Assembly: GCA_029262835.1 (NCBI GenBank)
Contig: JAJCYQ010000015.1
Span: 62,001 to 126,000, forward strand
Origin: Bacteroidota bacterium
GTDB lineage: Bacteria; Bacteroidota; Rhodothermia; Rhodothermales; UBA10348
Direction: 5' to 3'
Length of the DNA stretch: 64,000 bases
The stretch's first letter is position 1. Every line of letters starts with the position of its first letter. The position numbers and the translations under genes were made by a program. Under the pieces are notes generated by a model, which was given only the letters and a program-made list of their open reading frames with translations, was not told where the DNA came from and did not search any database. Positions 27,771-35,743 of this stretch are shown here, one piece after another.

Positions 27771-27845
<75 letters not shown>

Positions 27846-27863
27846 GTGTTGCATCAGACCAGC

Positions 27864-27893
27864 AATATATCACAGCTCGGGTAAATGGGGCAA
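27864..27893 (-). promoter_or_regulatory. Candidate promoter of tRNA-Arg
   Basis: On the minus strand TTGCCC (27893-27888), an 18-base spacer and TATATT (27869-27864) end 18 bases before the tRNA 5' end. This fits a housekeeping promoter with transcription starting just upstream of the mature tRNA. Confidence 0.45.
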
Positions 27894-27916
27894 ATGAAGT
27901 TTGGATAGAACGCGCG

Positions 27917-28231
27917 TCACGCGGCGTCTGCCTCCTGGCGGAGTCGCCCGCAGACGAGCATACAGATGGAGGAGAGGGTCGGGTCATTGATGGAGTAGTA
28001 GGCGAAGAGTCCTTCCTTGCGCCGCTTGACACACTTCTCACCGGCAAGATGGCGGAGGTGCTTGCTGATGTTGGCCTGGTGCTGACCGGTTTCTTCGACC
28101 AGTTCCTGGACGCTCATTTCGCCGCGCTCGTGTAGCAGACTCAGGATTTCAAGGCGTACCGGTTCGCTGAGCATCTTGAAGCGACGCGCGGCACGGTGCA
28201 TGATGTCACGTGGGACAAGATTCGATTCCAT
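27917..28231 (-). CDS. ArsR-family transcriptional regulator
   Basis: 104 residues. Winged helix-turn-helix of the ArsR/SmtB family: F-K-M-L-S-E-P-V-R-L-E-I-L at 18-30, recognition helix H-Q-A-N-I-S-K-H-L-R-H-L near 51-62. Cys67 follows the recognition helix, and Cys90 and Cys94 lie in the last helix (D-P-T-L-S-S-I-C-M-L-V-C-G), so a thiol-based sensing mode is possible; the classic ArsR E-L-C-V-C-D-L site is absent. Divergent from the TolC-MFP-RND-PII operon across 281 bp that contain AT-rich inverted repeats, so it probably represses that operon. Confidence 0.88.
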   Translation of the reverse strand: MESNLVPRDIMHRAARRFKMLSEPVRLEILSLLHERGEMSVQELVEETGQHQANISKHLRHLAGEKCVKRRKEGLFAYYSINDPTLSSICMLVCGRLRQEADAA

Positions 28232-28447
28232 GGACTGATTTCGGACCAGGAGTGTTCTGGGAAGTCTGAATACATGCGCAAACCGTTATGTATATATCGA
28301 GTTCCCGGCCTTCGTTCAATGCGAATTCACGCGGCATGCTGGAGGCCGGTGGAACAGAAATATCCCTAAATATGATATATAAGTCGTATGGGGTCGTGGT
28401 TTGGTGGCGCAGCAAGGGAGCGGGAACGTATTCGGCAGGCTTGGAAC

Positions 28448-28469
28448 AATATAACGATGTCGATATATT
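28448..28469. promoter_or_regulatory. Candidate ArsR operator before the RND operon
   Basis: AATATAACGA-TG-TCGATATATT is an inverted repeat with 9 of 10 matching positions, 44 bp before the TolC gene. A related half-site TATATATCGA lies at 28291-28300, closer to the ArsR gene. ArsR proteins bind AT-rich dyads of this kind. The rest of the 281-bp gap shows no other clear element. Confidence 0.4.
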
Positions 28470-28512
28470 ATGGTTGTCTACATTGTTTCTCGGACCATAC
28501 TGAACTACACGC

Positions 28513-29850
28513 ATGATCAAGAACTTCCTGGCACTCGGTCTCGTGCTCGTCTGCATGGCGCCATCCGTCCGCGCGCAGTCCGGAGAGGCGGCGCGTCCGC
28601 TCGTGCGGGAAATATCGCTCGACGAGGCGCTCGCCCTTGCTCGGGTGGGCAATTTCGGTAATCGGTCGGCGACGTCACGGTACGATGCGGCGCGCGGTGA
28701 CAGAACGCAGTCCCTCGCCGCGTTTTTGCCGCAGGTAACGGTGCTTGAGCAGGCCATGACCACCAACGATCCCGCAAACGCCTTCGCTTTCCAGCTCAAA
28801 CAGGAGCGGGCGGACATGGCACTGTTTTCGCCCGACGTGCTCAACGACCCGGACCGGATTACGAACTGGGCGACGATTTTCCAGGTGCAGCAGCCGCTGC
28901 TGGACGTGGAAGCCCTGCAGAATCGAAGGGCAGCGGGAGCGGCGGCCGAGGCGTCAGGCCTTCTGGCCAGACGCACCCGGGAAACAACCGATCGGAACGT
29001 CAAGAATGTCTACTTCGGCCTGATCGTTGCCGAGCAGCGCACGGCCGTACTGGACTCGGCGCTCTCCGCCGCGCGCGGTAATCTGCGGCTCGTTTCTGAC
29101 TTCCACGAGCAGGGGCTGACTCCCCGGGCCGACGTGCTGGCCGCCGAAGTCCGTGTGCTTGACCTGGAAAGCCAACGGGCCGAAGCAGCGGCGGCTCTGT
29201 CTGACGCCTCGGACGCGCTTCGGGTGCAACTGGGCATGACAGACGAGGCCCGGCTCGTTCCGACAACACCGCTCACCAAGGCCACGATTGATCTGGCTGA
29301 CATGGACCTCGGACGCGTGAACACCGAGCGAGCCGACATGCAGGCGCTGCGGCTCATGGCATCGACGGCGCGGAGTCAGCTGCGGGCAGACAAATCCGGG
29401 TATCTACCGAAAATCCACGCCATGGGATCGTACGAACTGAACGACGACCAGGCTTTTGGAACCCGCGGTGACAACTGGACGGCTGGCGTCACGCTGTCAT
29501 GGAACGTGTTTTCCGGCATGCAGCGTGCGGGCGCCATTGAGCGATCGAAAGCACAGCTCAGCCAGGCCGATATCGCAGTGCAGGAACGTGCACTCCAGAA
29601 CGAAGTCGCCCTGGCGCGTGCTCTCCGGCAGCTCGATGTCGCGCGCGAGCGACTCGCCAGCGCCGAGCGCGGCGTGGCGCTCGCGCGCGAACTGCTCCGT
29701 ATGCGGCGCGATCGCTACGAACAGAATCTGGAAACGGCCGAGGATGTACTGGCAGCAGAAGTCGAACTCGCCACGCAGCGCCTGGCCCATCTCAACGCCC
29801 TCTATTCATGGAATACAACCGTACAGGAAATCGAATGGCTCGCCCAATGA
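28513..29850 (+). CDS. TolC-family outer-membrane efflux channel (ArsR-linked)
   Basis: 445 residues with a signal peptide (cut near V-R-A-Q at 22-23). The remainder has the two-fold repeated outer-membrane efflux protein pattern: long heptad-rich helices (L-D-E-A-L-A-L-A-R, R-A-E-A-A-A-A-L-S-D-A-S-D) and conserved turns (R-S-K-A-Q-L-S-Q-A). It should form the trimeric channel of a tripartite pump. First gene of a four-gene operon; the adaptor start overlaps its stop (ATGA). Confidence 0.9.
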   Translation: MIKNFLALGLVLVCMAPSVRAQSGEAARPLVREISLDEALALARVGNFGNRSATSRYDAARGDRTQSLAAFLPQVTVLEQAMTTNDPANAFAFQLKQERADMALFSPDVLNDPDRITNWATIFQVQQPLLDVEALQNRRAAGAAAEASGLLARRTRETTDRNVKNVYFGLIVAEQRTAVLDSALSAARGNLRLVSDFHEQGLTPRADVLAAEVRVLDLESQRAEAAAALSDASDALRVQLGMTDEARLVPTTPLTKATIDLADMDLGRVNTERADMQALRLMASTARSQLRADKSGYLPKIHAMGSYELNDDQAFGTRGDNWTAGVTLSWNVFSGMQRAGAIERSKAQLSQADIAVQERALQNEVALARALRQLDVARERLASAERGVALARELLRMRRDRYEQNLETAEDVLAAEVELATQRLAHLNALYSWNTTVQEIEWLAQ

Positions 29851-31013
29851 AACTCACCTCCGCAATTGTCCTGGCCAGCGCGGCGCTTTTCGTGGCTGCC
29901 TGCGGCTCGGAGCCGGCACCGTCCGGTGACGCGGCCCTCCGCGGGACATCCGCCGGTGCTGCCCGGCAAATCAGCCAGGAGGCCGTTCCGGTCAGCGTGC
30001 TGACCGTGCGCCCATCGACGTCGTCTGCGCCGCTGGCGTTTCCCGCGCAGGTCGAGGGAAATCGCCGTGTAGCCATCAGTACAAGGCTCATGGCGCGTAT
30101 TGACCACATTCGCGCTCGGGAGGGTGACCCCGTGACCGAGGGTGACACCCTGGTTGAGCTCGACCGCTCGGCACTCGACGCCGAGAAAGCGCGCGCCGAG
30201 GCCGCCAGGCAGCAGGCGGAGGCGGCGCTCTCAGCCGCCGCCAATCAGCTGCGCCGATTTATCGCACTTGAAGAGCGTGGTAGCGCAACGGAGCGCGAAC
30301 TCGAAGAAGTTCGCACCATGCATGAAAGCGCCCAGGCGGGCCTTGCGGCGGCCGAAGGTGCGCTGGCGGCGGCCAGGGAGCAGCTCACCCATGCCGTTAT
30401 TACGTCGCCCGTCACGGGACACGTGGTGGCGCGGTATGCCGAGGCGGGCGCCACGGCGGCGCCTGGCCGGCCCATCCTGGAAGTAGAGACCACGTCGGAC
30501 CTGCGCGTAGTGGCGCTCGTGCCGGAAGGCCAGGTCAGCCGCCTCCGCGAAGGAGATCCTGTTACGGTCGAGATAGACGCCGCCAGGATGCGCCTCGAGG
30601 GCCGGCTGGCCACGATAAACCGTGGTGCGAGCGCGCCTGCCAGGCAGTTCCGCGTGGAGGTCGATCGGCTGCGCGCTGCAGGCGATGCGTCGATGGAGAC
30701 GCTCCGGCCCGGTATGTACGCCCGCCTTCTCGTCACGGCAGCGCCCGCAGACGGGGCCAGACAGGTCACCTCGCCTGGGCAGGTCGCTACTCCCGAGCAG
30801 ATCACGATTCCCGTGCAGGCCGTCGTCCGGCGGGGTCAGCTGACCGGCGTCTGGATTGTGCCGGAGAGCAGAAGGGTACGTCTCCGCTGGGTACGGCTCG
30901 GCGCCGCGCGAGACGGCGAGGTGGAGGTCCTCTCAGGGCTCCAGAGCGGCGAACGGATTGTACTTGAGGCGGATGGGCGCCTCGTTGACGGCCAGGAGGT
31001 ACGCGAGCAATGA
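29847..31013 (+). CDS. RND periplasmic adaptor lipoprotein (ArsR-linked)
   Basis: 388 residues from ATG at 29847, chosen because it overlaps the TolC stop exactly as the later genes in this operon do; ATG at 29835 is an alternative. Lipobox F-V-A-A-C (Cys20). Then lipoyl-like half (R-V-A-I-S-T-R-L-M-A-R-I-D-H-I), a long helical hairpin (A-E-A-A-R-Q-Q-A-E-A-A-L), second lipoyl half with V-I-T-S-P-V-T-G-H-V, and beta-barrel domain. No metal-binding Met/His region is seen, unlike the adaptor at 46664. It bridges pump and channel. Confidence 0.9.
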   Translation: MKLTSAIVLASAALFVAACGSEPAPSGDAALRGTSAGAARQISQEAVPVSVLTVRPSTSSAPLAFPAQVEGNRRVAISTRLMARIDHIRAREGDPVTEGDTLVELDRSALDAEKARAEAARQQAEAALSAAANQLRRFIALEERGSATERELEEVRTMHESAQAGLAAAEGALAAAREQLTHAVITSPVTGHVVARYAEAGATAAPGRPILEVETTSDLRVVALVPEGQVSRLREGDPVTVEIDAARMRLEGRLATINRGASAPARQFRVEVDRLRAAGDASMETLRPGMYARLLVTAAPADGARQVTSPGQVATPEQITIPVQAVVRRGQLTGVWIVPESRRVRLRWVRLGAARDGEVEVLSGLQSGERIVLEADGRLVDGQEVREQ

Positions 31014-34000
31014 GTACGCATCCACACATCCAGGGCGAAGGCCTGGCTGGCCGCATTGCATCCGTATTCATCCACTCGAAGCTCACACCGCTCCTCATGG
31101 CGGTCTTCATGGGCATTGGCATCTACAGCGCCGTGCTCACGCCCAAGGAAGAGGATCCGCAGATCGAGGTCCCCATGGTCGATATCGCGCTGGCCATGCC
31201 GGGCGCGAGCCCCGAGGAAATGGAGAGCGTCGTGATTGAGCCGGTCGAGCACCTGCTGGGTAACATCGAGGGCGTCGAGTACATATTCTCCACCGCCCTG
31301 CCGGGTCAGGCCCTTATCAGCGCGACCTGGTACGTGGGCGAGAACGTGGAAGAAAGCCTCGTTGGCCTCTACGAGGAGCTGCTCAAGCGCATGGAAACCA
31401 TGCCGGAAGGCGTCACCATGCCGCTCATCAAGACGCGCGACGTGGATGACGTTCCGGTGCTCGCGCTTACGCTGCACAGCACGTCGTACGACGATTACGA
31501 CCTGCGCCGCATGGGCGTGGAGCTCGCCGCCGAGATCAAAAAAATTAACGGCGTGGCCCGCGTCGACGTCATCGGAGGCCGCACCCGCGAGCTCCGCATT
31601 ACCCCCCATCCGGAGCAGCTGGCCGCCTATGGGCTCGGCCTTGGGGACATTGCGCAATCCGTCGCATCGACCAATAACCGCCTGCATGCGGGCACATTCG
31701 CGCAGGGTGACGCGGTGTTCGCTGTCGAAACGGGCCATTTCCTGGTGGATGCAGCGGACGCCGCCGGTATTGTCGTGGGCGTCCATGGGGGGCAGCCCAT
31801 TCACCTGTCCGATGTGGCGACTGTTACCGATGGACCGGCCGAGCCGGTAAGCTATGTCGGGTTTTCGTCGGGCACGGCGGGTGCGCGGCCCGCCGTTACG
31901 CTGGCTATCGCGAAGCGGCCGGGGCAGGATGCCATGTCCGTTTCAGAGCGGGTGCTCTCGGGCGTAGAGCGCCTCGCGCCCGCGCTTCTGCCAACGGACG
32001 TCACTGTGACAACGACGCGTAACTACGGGGCCAGCGCGCTGGGTAAGGTCATGGAGCTGCTGCTGCATCTGATCGTGGCGATTGGCGCGGTTACCATCGT
32101 CGTAGGCCTCGCGATGGGGTGGCGGGGCGGCCTCGTAGTGTTCCTTTCGGTGCCTATCAGCTTTGCGCTCACGCTGTTCGTGTACTACATGTTTGGCTAC
32201 ACGCTCAACCGGATCACGCTGTTTGCACTGATTTTTGTGACGGGTATCGTGGTCGATGATTCCATTATTGTGGCCGAGAACATGGAGCGGCATTTCAAGA
32301 TGCGGAAGCGGCCGTTTGCGCAGGCCGCGATGGCCGCGATCAGCGAGGTGGGCAACCCGACGATCCTGGCTACGCTGACCGTGATAGCAGCCGTGCTGCC
32401 GATGGCCTTCGTATCGGGGCTCATGGGGCCGTATATGAGTCCGATGCCCATTGGCGCATCGATCGCCATGATGTTCTCGTTGCTCGTGGCGCTCATGGTG
32501 ACGCCGTATCTGGCATTCCGTCTTCTCAAGAATCACGATGCGGACGGCGAAGAAGAGAAGGAGTACAACCTGGAGAAAACCTGGTCGTGGCGTATGTACC
32601 GGGCCGTGATGAATCCGCTGCTCGACCGCCGCGTGCTGCGGTGGGGATTCCTCGGAGGACTCGGCGTGTTGCTCGTGGCTTCGCTGTCGCTCTTCTATTT
32701 CCGGGCCGTATCGATGAAAATGCTGCCTCACGACAACAAGAGCGAGTTCCAGGTCATGGTGGACATGCCCGAGGGCACGACGCTGGAGCGTACGCACGCC
32801 GTGGTGCGGGAGCTTGAAGCGTGGCTCGGCGAGCAGGCTGAGGTGACGCATGTCCAGACATACACAGGAACGTCGGGGCCGGTAAACCTGAATGGCCTTG
32901 TGCGCCATTATGATATGCGGCGCGCTCCGCATGAGGCGGACCTCCAGGTGAACCTCCTTCCAAAAGAGGAGCGCAGCGAGCAGAGTCACGCCATCGCGCG
33001 CCGCATGCGCGGACCGCTACAGGACCTGGCGCGCCCCATGGGTGCGAACGTCAAAATCGCTGAGGTGCCGCCTGGGCCGCCCGTACTCTCGACGCTCGTG
33101 GCTGAAATCTATGGGCCTGATCCGGAGGTGCAGGTGGATGTGGCGAGGCAGGTCATGGAGGCGTTCGCCAGGTCGAAAGGCGTCGTGGACGTCGACTGGA
33201 TGGTGGATGCGGACTGGACGCGGTATGTACTGAAGGTGGACAGGGAGAAGGCGGCGCTGGCCGGAATTCCGGTCGGTCGCATTGCAGGCGACGTGAACGC
33301 GGCGCTCGGCGGACGACAGATTTCGCGCATGCGCCTTCCCGGCGAACGGGAGCCTGTACCCGTCATGCTTCGCCTCGCCGAAGGGGCGCGCTCGGGCGTG
33401 GATCGTCTCGCTGGACTGCAATTACGGACAGCCTCGGGAGCCATGATTCCCGTCGGGGATCTGGTCCAGGTGGAGGAGATGCTCGCCGAAAAACGAATTG
33501 ACCGCAAGAATCAGCAGCGGGTCATCTACGTCACGGGAGACGTGGCGGGGGAGGTCGAAAGTCCTGTCTATGCCATGTTCGAGATCGAGGATCACCTCGC
33601 GAACATACAGATGCCGGCGGGTTATGGGTTTGAGACGCTCTACACGGCGCCGCCCACGTTTGGCCAGGACTATGCGCTCAAATGGGACGGCGAGTGGCGC
33701 GTAACCTACAAGGTGTTCCGCGACCTCGGTATCGCATTCGCCGTCGTGCTGGTCGTGATCTATCTGCTCATTGTGGGCTGGTTCCAGAACCTGGTGACGC
33801 CGCTCGTCATGATGGTCGCCATTCCGCTCTCACTCGTAGGCATCGTGGTCGGACACTGGATGATGGGCGCCTTCTTCACGGCCACGTCCATGATCGGCTT
33901 CATTGCGCTGGCTGGCATCATGGTACGTAACTCTGTGCTGCTCATAGACTTCATAGAGCTTCGGCTCCGGGAAGGGGAGGCCCTTCGTCAGGCCGTCCTG

Positions 34001-34195
34001 GAAGCGGGTGCCGTGCGTACGCGGCCCATTCTGTTGACTGCCGGCACGGTGGTGATCGGCGCCTTCATCATCCTGTTCGACCCCATTTTCCAGGGGCTTG
34101 CCATCTCTCTCATGGGCGGGGCTATTGCATCGACCGCACTGACACTCGTCACGGTACCCCTCATATTCTACATGTCCAAACGGAACGCACAATGA
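31010..34195 (+). CDS. RND efflux permease with PII-like partner
   Basis: 1061 residues, 12 membrane helices expected with two large periplasmic loops. The N-terminus (E-E-D-P-Q-I-E-V-P-M-V-D-I) and P-G-A-S-P-E-E-M-E are typical. The fourth helix reads G-I-V-V-D-D-S-I-I-V-A-E-N-M-E-R-H, with the paired aspartates of the proton relay as in hydrophobe (HAE-type) pumps, not the D-F-G or I-G-x-M-V-D-A motifs of the metal pumps elsewhere in the window. Substrate therefore unlikely to be a simple metal ion, but ArsR control leaves room for thiol-reactive toxicants. Overlaps both neighbours by four bases. Confidence 0.9.
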   Translation: MSTHPHIQGEGLAGRIASVFIHSKLTPLLMAVFMGIGIYSAVLTPKEEDPQIEVPMVDIALAMPGASPEEMESVVIEPVEHLLGNIEGVEYIFSTALPGQALISATWYVGENVEESLVGLYEELLKRMETMPEGVTMPLIKTRDVDDVPVLALTLHSTSYDDYDLRRMGVELAAEIKKINGVARVDVIGGRTRELRITPHPEQLAAYGLGLGDIAQSVASTNNRLHAGTFAQGDAVFAVETGHFLVDAADAAGIVVGVHGGQPIHLSDVATVTDGPAEPVSYVGFSSGTAGARPAVTLAIAKRPGQDAMSVSERVLSGVERLAPALLPTDVTVTTTRNYGASALGKVMELLLHLIVAIGAVTIVVGLAMGWRGGLVVFLSVPISFALTLFVYYMFGYTLNRITLFALIFVTGIVVDDSIIVAENMERHFKMRKRPFAQAAMAAISEVGNPTILATLTVIAAVLPMAFVSGLMGPYMSPMPIGASIAMMFSLLVALMVTPYLAFRLLKNHDADGEEEKEYNLEKTWSWRMYRAVMNPLLDRRVLRWGFLGGLGVLLVASLSLFYFRAVSMKMLPHDNKSEFQVMVDMPEGTTLERTHAVVRELEAWLGEQAEVTHVQTYTGTSGPVNLNGLVRHYDMRRAPHEADLQVNLLPKEERSEQSHAIARRMRGPLQDLARPMGANVKIAEVPPGPPVLSTLVAEIYGPDPEVQVDVARQVMEAFARSKGVVDVDWMVDADWTRYVLKVDREKAALAGIPVGRIAGDVNAALGGRQISRMRLPGEREPVPVMLRLAEGARSGVDRLAGLQLRTASGAMIPVGDLVQVEEMLAEKRIDRKNQQRVIYVTGDVAGEVESPVYAMFEIEDHLANIQMPAGYGFETLYTAPPTFGQDYALKWDGEWRVTYKVFRDLGIAFAVVLVVIYLLIVGWFQNLVTPLVMMVAIPLSLVGIVVGHWMMGAFFTATSMIGFIALAGIMVRNSVLLIDFIELRLREGEALRQAVLEAGAVRTRPILLTAGTVVIGAFIILFDPIFQGLAISLMGGAIASTALTLVTVPLIFYMSKRNAQ

Positions 34196-34509
34196 AACTG
34201 ATTGCCATTCTTTCCATCGATGAGTGCCATGAGGCGCTCCGCAAGCTGTTCTATGCGCACGGCGTGGACATACTGAGCAAGGTCGATATCAAAGGCTATC
34301 CCATGCCGGACGCGGTCGGTGACCGGCCGTCCTGGTTCTCGGCTCGTTTGTCGGCGGTGTATTCGACCCTGTCTTTCGCGTTCACGGACGACGCCAAGGC
34401 GGACTCGGTCATGGATGCACTGGAGACGTTTGCGTGCGAAGGAGAGCCGGATCATCCGGTGCACGCTTTTCTGTTGCCGGTGGAGCGGATGGTTACGGGA
34501 TCTGGGTAA
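34192..34509 (+). CDS. PII-like small protein linked to RND pump
   Basis: 105 residues. Ferredoxin-like beta-alpha-beta pattern: K-L-I-A-I-L-S-I first strand, E-A-L-R-K-L-F-Y-A-H-G-V helix, and V-D-I-K-G-Y where PII proteins have their start of the T-loop; second helix A-D-S-V-M-D-A-L-E-T-F. It lacks the canonical uridylylation tyrosine context. PII-like proteins encoded next to RND pumps are known as a genomic association; a role in sensing a small ligand and gating transport is inference. Last gene of the ArsR-linked operon, its final 17 bases overlap the convergent TolC gene. Confidence 0.7.
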   Translation: MKLIAILSIDECHEALRKLFYAHGVDILSKVDIKGYPMPDAVGDRPSWFSARLSAVYSTLSFAFTDDAKADSVMDALETFACEGEPDHPVHAFLLPVERMVTGSG

Positions 34510-35743
34510 ACACCAGGTCGGTGCCGACGAATTGCTCCAGCCGGATCAGGTGATGATAGTATGCACGGAGGGTCTCGTAGAATTTCATCTCCTCGTCAAT
34601 GACCAGGCGCTGGGTGTCGAGTAGTGTCAGCAGATCGAGCTCCCCAAGCCGATACCCTTTTCGGGTCTGCTCGAGCAATGTCCGCGAAGCAGAGCGGACG
34701 CGCTCGGTAAAGTCACGCAGACTCCGTCGCGTATTGTCGTAGCCGTGCCATGCCGTTTCCAGGTTGCGTTTGGTCTCGAGCAGTACACGTTCATGACGCC
34801 AGGTGGCCTGCTGGACACCGGCCTGAGCCCGGGCTACGCGACTGCGATGGGATGTAAACGACAACAGGGGGATGGTCAGCCCGATCTGGAATCCCTGCTG
34901 ATTGAAGCCTGTACCGGAATCCTGTGGATAGTAGTCCAATTTTATATCCGGAAGCACCATGCTACGGGCCCATGTCACTTCTCTTCGGGCGGCCTTGCTT
35001 ATGGCCCGCGTTTCCTGAACGGCTGGTGACTGCATCAGGAATCCCATGGCGGTAGACTGATCCAGGTCTGGATCAAAAAACAGTAGAGTATCTGGAAACG
35101 CGATATCGTAGGTCTGGTTGTCGGGATCAATCCCGACGGCTTCAAACAGGGCGTACCGGGCGGCCTGGACCTCCTGCTCGGCTTCACCCAGCGAACGCCG
35201 TGCGGCGGCCAGTTGCAGGTTGGCCTTCATGCGCTCCAGCCCCGACGCCTCACCGGTTTCTTCTCGGAGCGTGACGGCATCGACAAGTGCTGTATTCAGT
35301 TCCAGTTCCCGCTCGCGGAGGTGCTTCATTTCGAGCGCATACAGAACGTCCGTGTAGGCGGTCTTGACGCGGAGCTCGACGGCGGCACGTTTGGTACCAA
35401 GACGAACATCCTCTGCCGATACAAGCGCTCCCAGATGTTGTCGGCGTCGGACGGTCTCAAGGGGATTGTCCGCACTTTGACTCAGTGTCCATCGCTGTTC
35501 GCTGAAGGAGGCGTCATCGGATATGCCTTCCCGGAAATACAGGAGGTCAGCATCCTTCAGGCCGAGGGTCAGTTTTCTCTCTCTGTCAAGGATGTCGCGT
35601 TCCGTTTGGATGACCTCCATGTCTGGGTGGCGCTCAATGGCAAGTTCGACGGCGTCGTGTACGGACAGGATAGTCTGTCCGGAAGAACGTTCGACGGGTA
35701 CTGTCAGGCAGCACAGAAAGAGGACCAATGTGTTTTTTTTCAT
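34493..35743 (-). CDS. TolC-family channel of the CzcA-type efflux system
   Basis: 416 residues with a signal peptide ending S-S-G-Q near 22. Outer-membrane efflux protein repeats with the usual long coiled helices. Its start overlaps the CzcA-type pump stop by four bases (ATGA), and its stop overlaps the convergent PII-like gene by 17 bases. Order adaptor-pump-channel is unusual compared with the channel-first order of the other two systems in this window. Confidence 0.9.
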   Translation of the reverse strand: MKKNTLVLFLCCLTVPVERSSGQTILSVHDAVELAIERHPDMEVIQTERDILDRERKLTLGLKDADLLYFREGISDDASFSEQRWTLSQSADNPLETVRRRQHLGALVSAEDVRLGTKRAAVELRVKTAYTDVLYALEMKHLRERELELNTALVDAVTLREETGEASGLERMKANLQLAAARRSLGEAEQEVQAARYALFEAVGIDPDNQTYDIAFPDTLLFFDPDLDQSTAMGFLMQSPAVQETRAISKAARREVTWARSMVLPDIKLDYYPQDSGTGFNQQGFQIGLTIPLLSFTSHRSRVARAQAGVQQATWRHERVLLETKRNLETAWHGYDNTRRSLRDFTERVRSASRTLLEQTRKGYRLGELDLLTLLDTQRLVIDEEMKFYETLRAYYHHLIRLEQFVGTDLVFTQIP

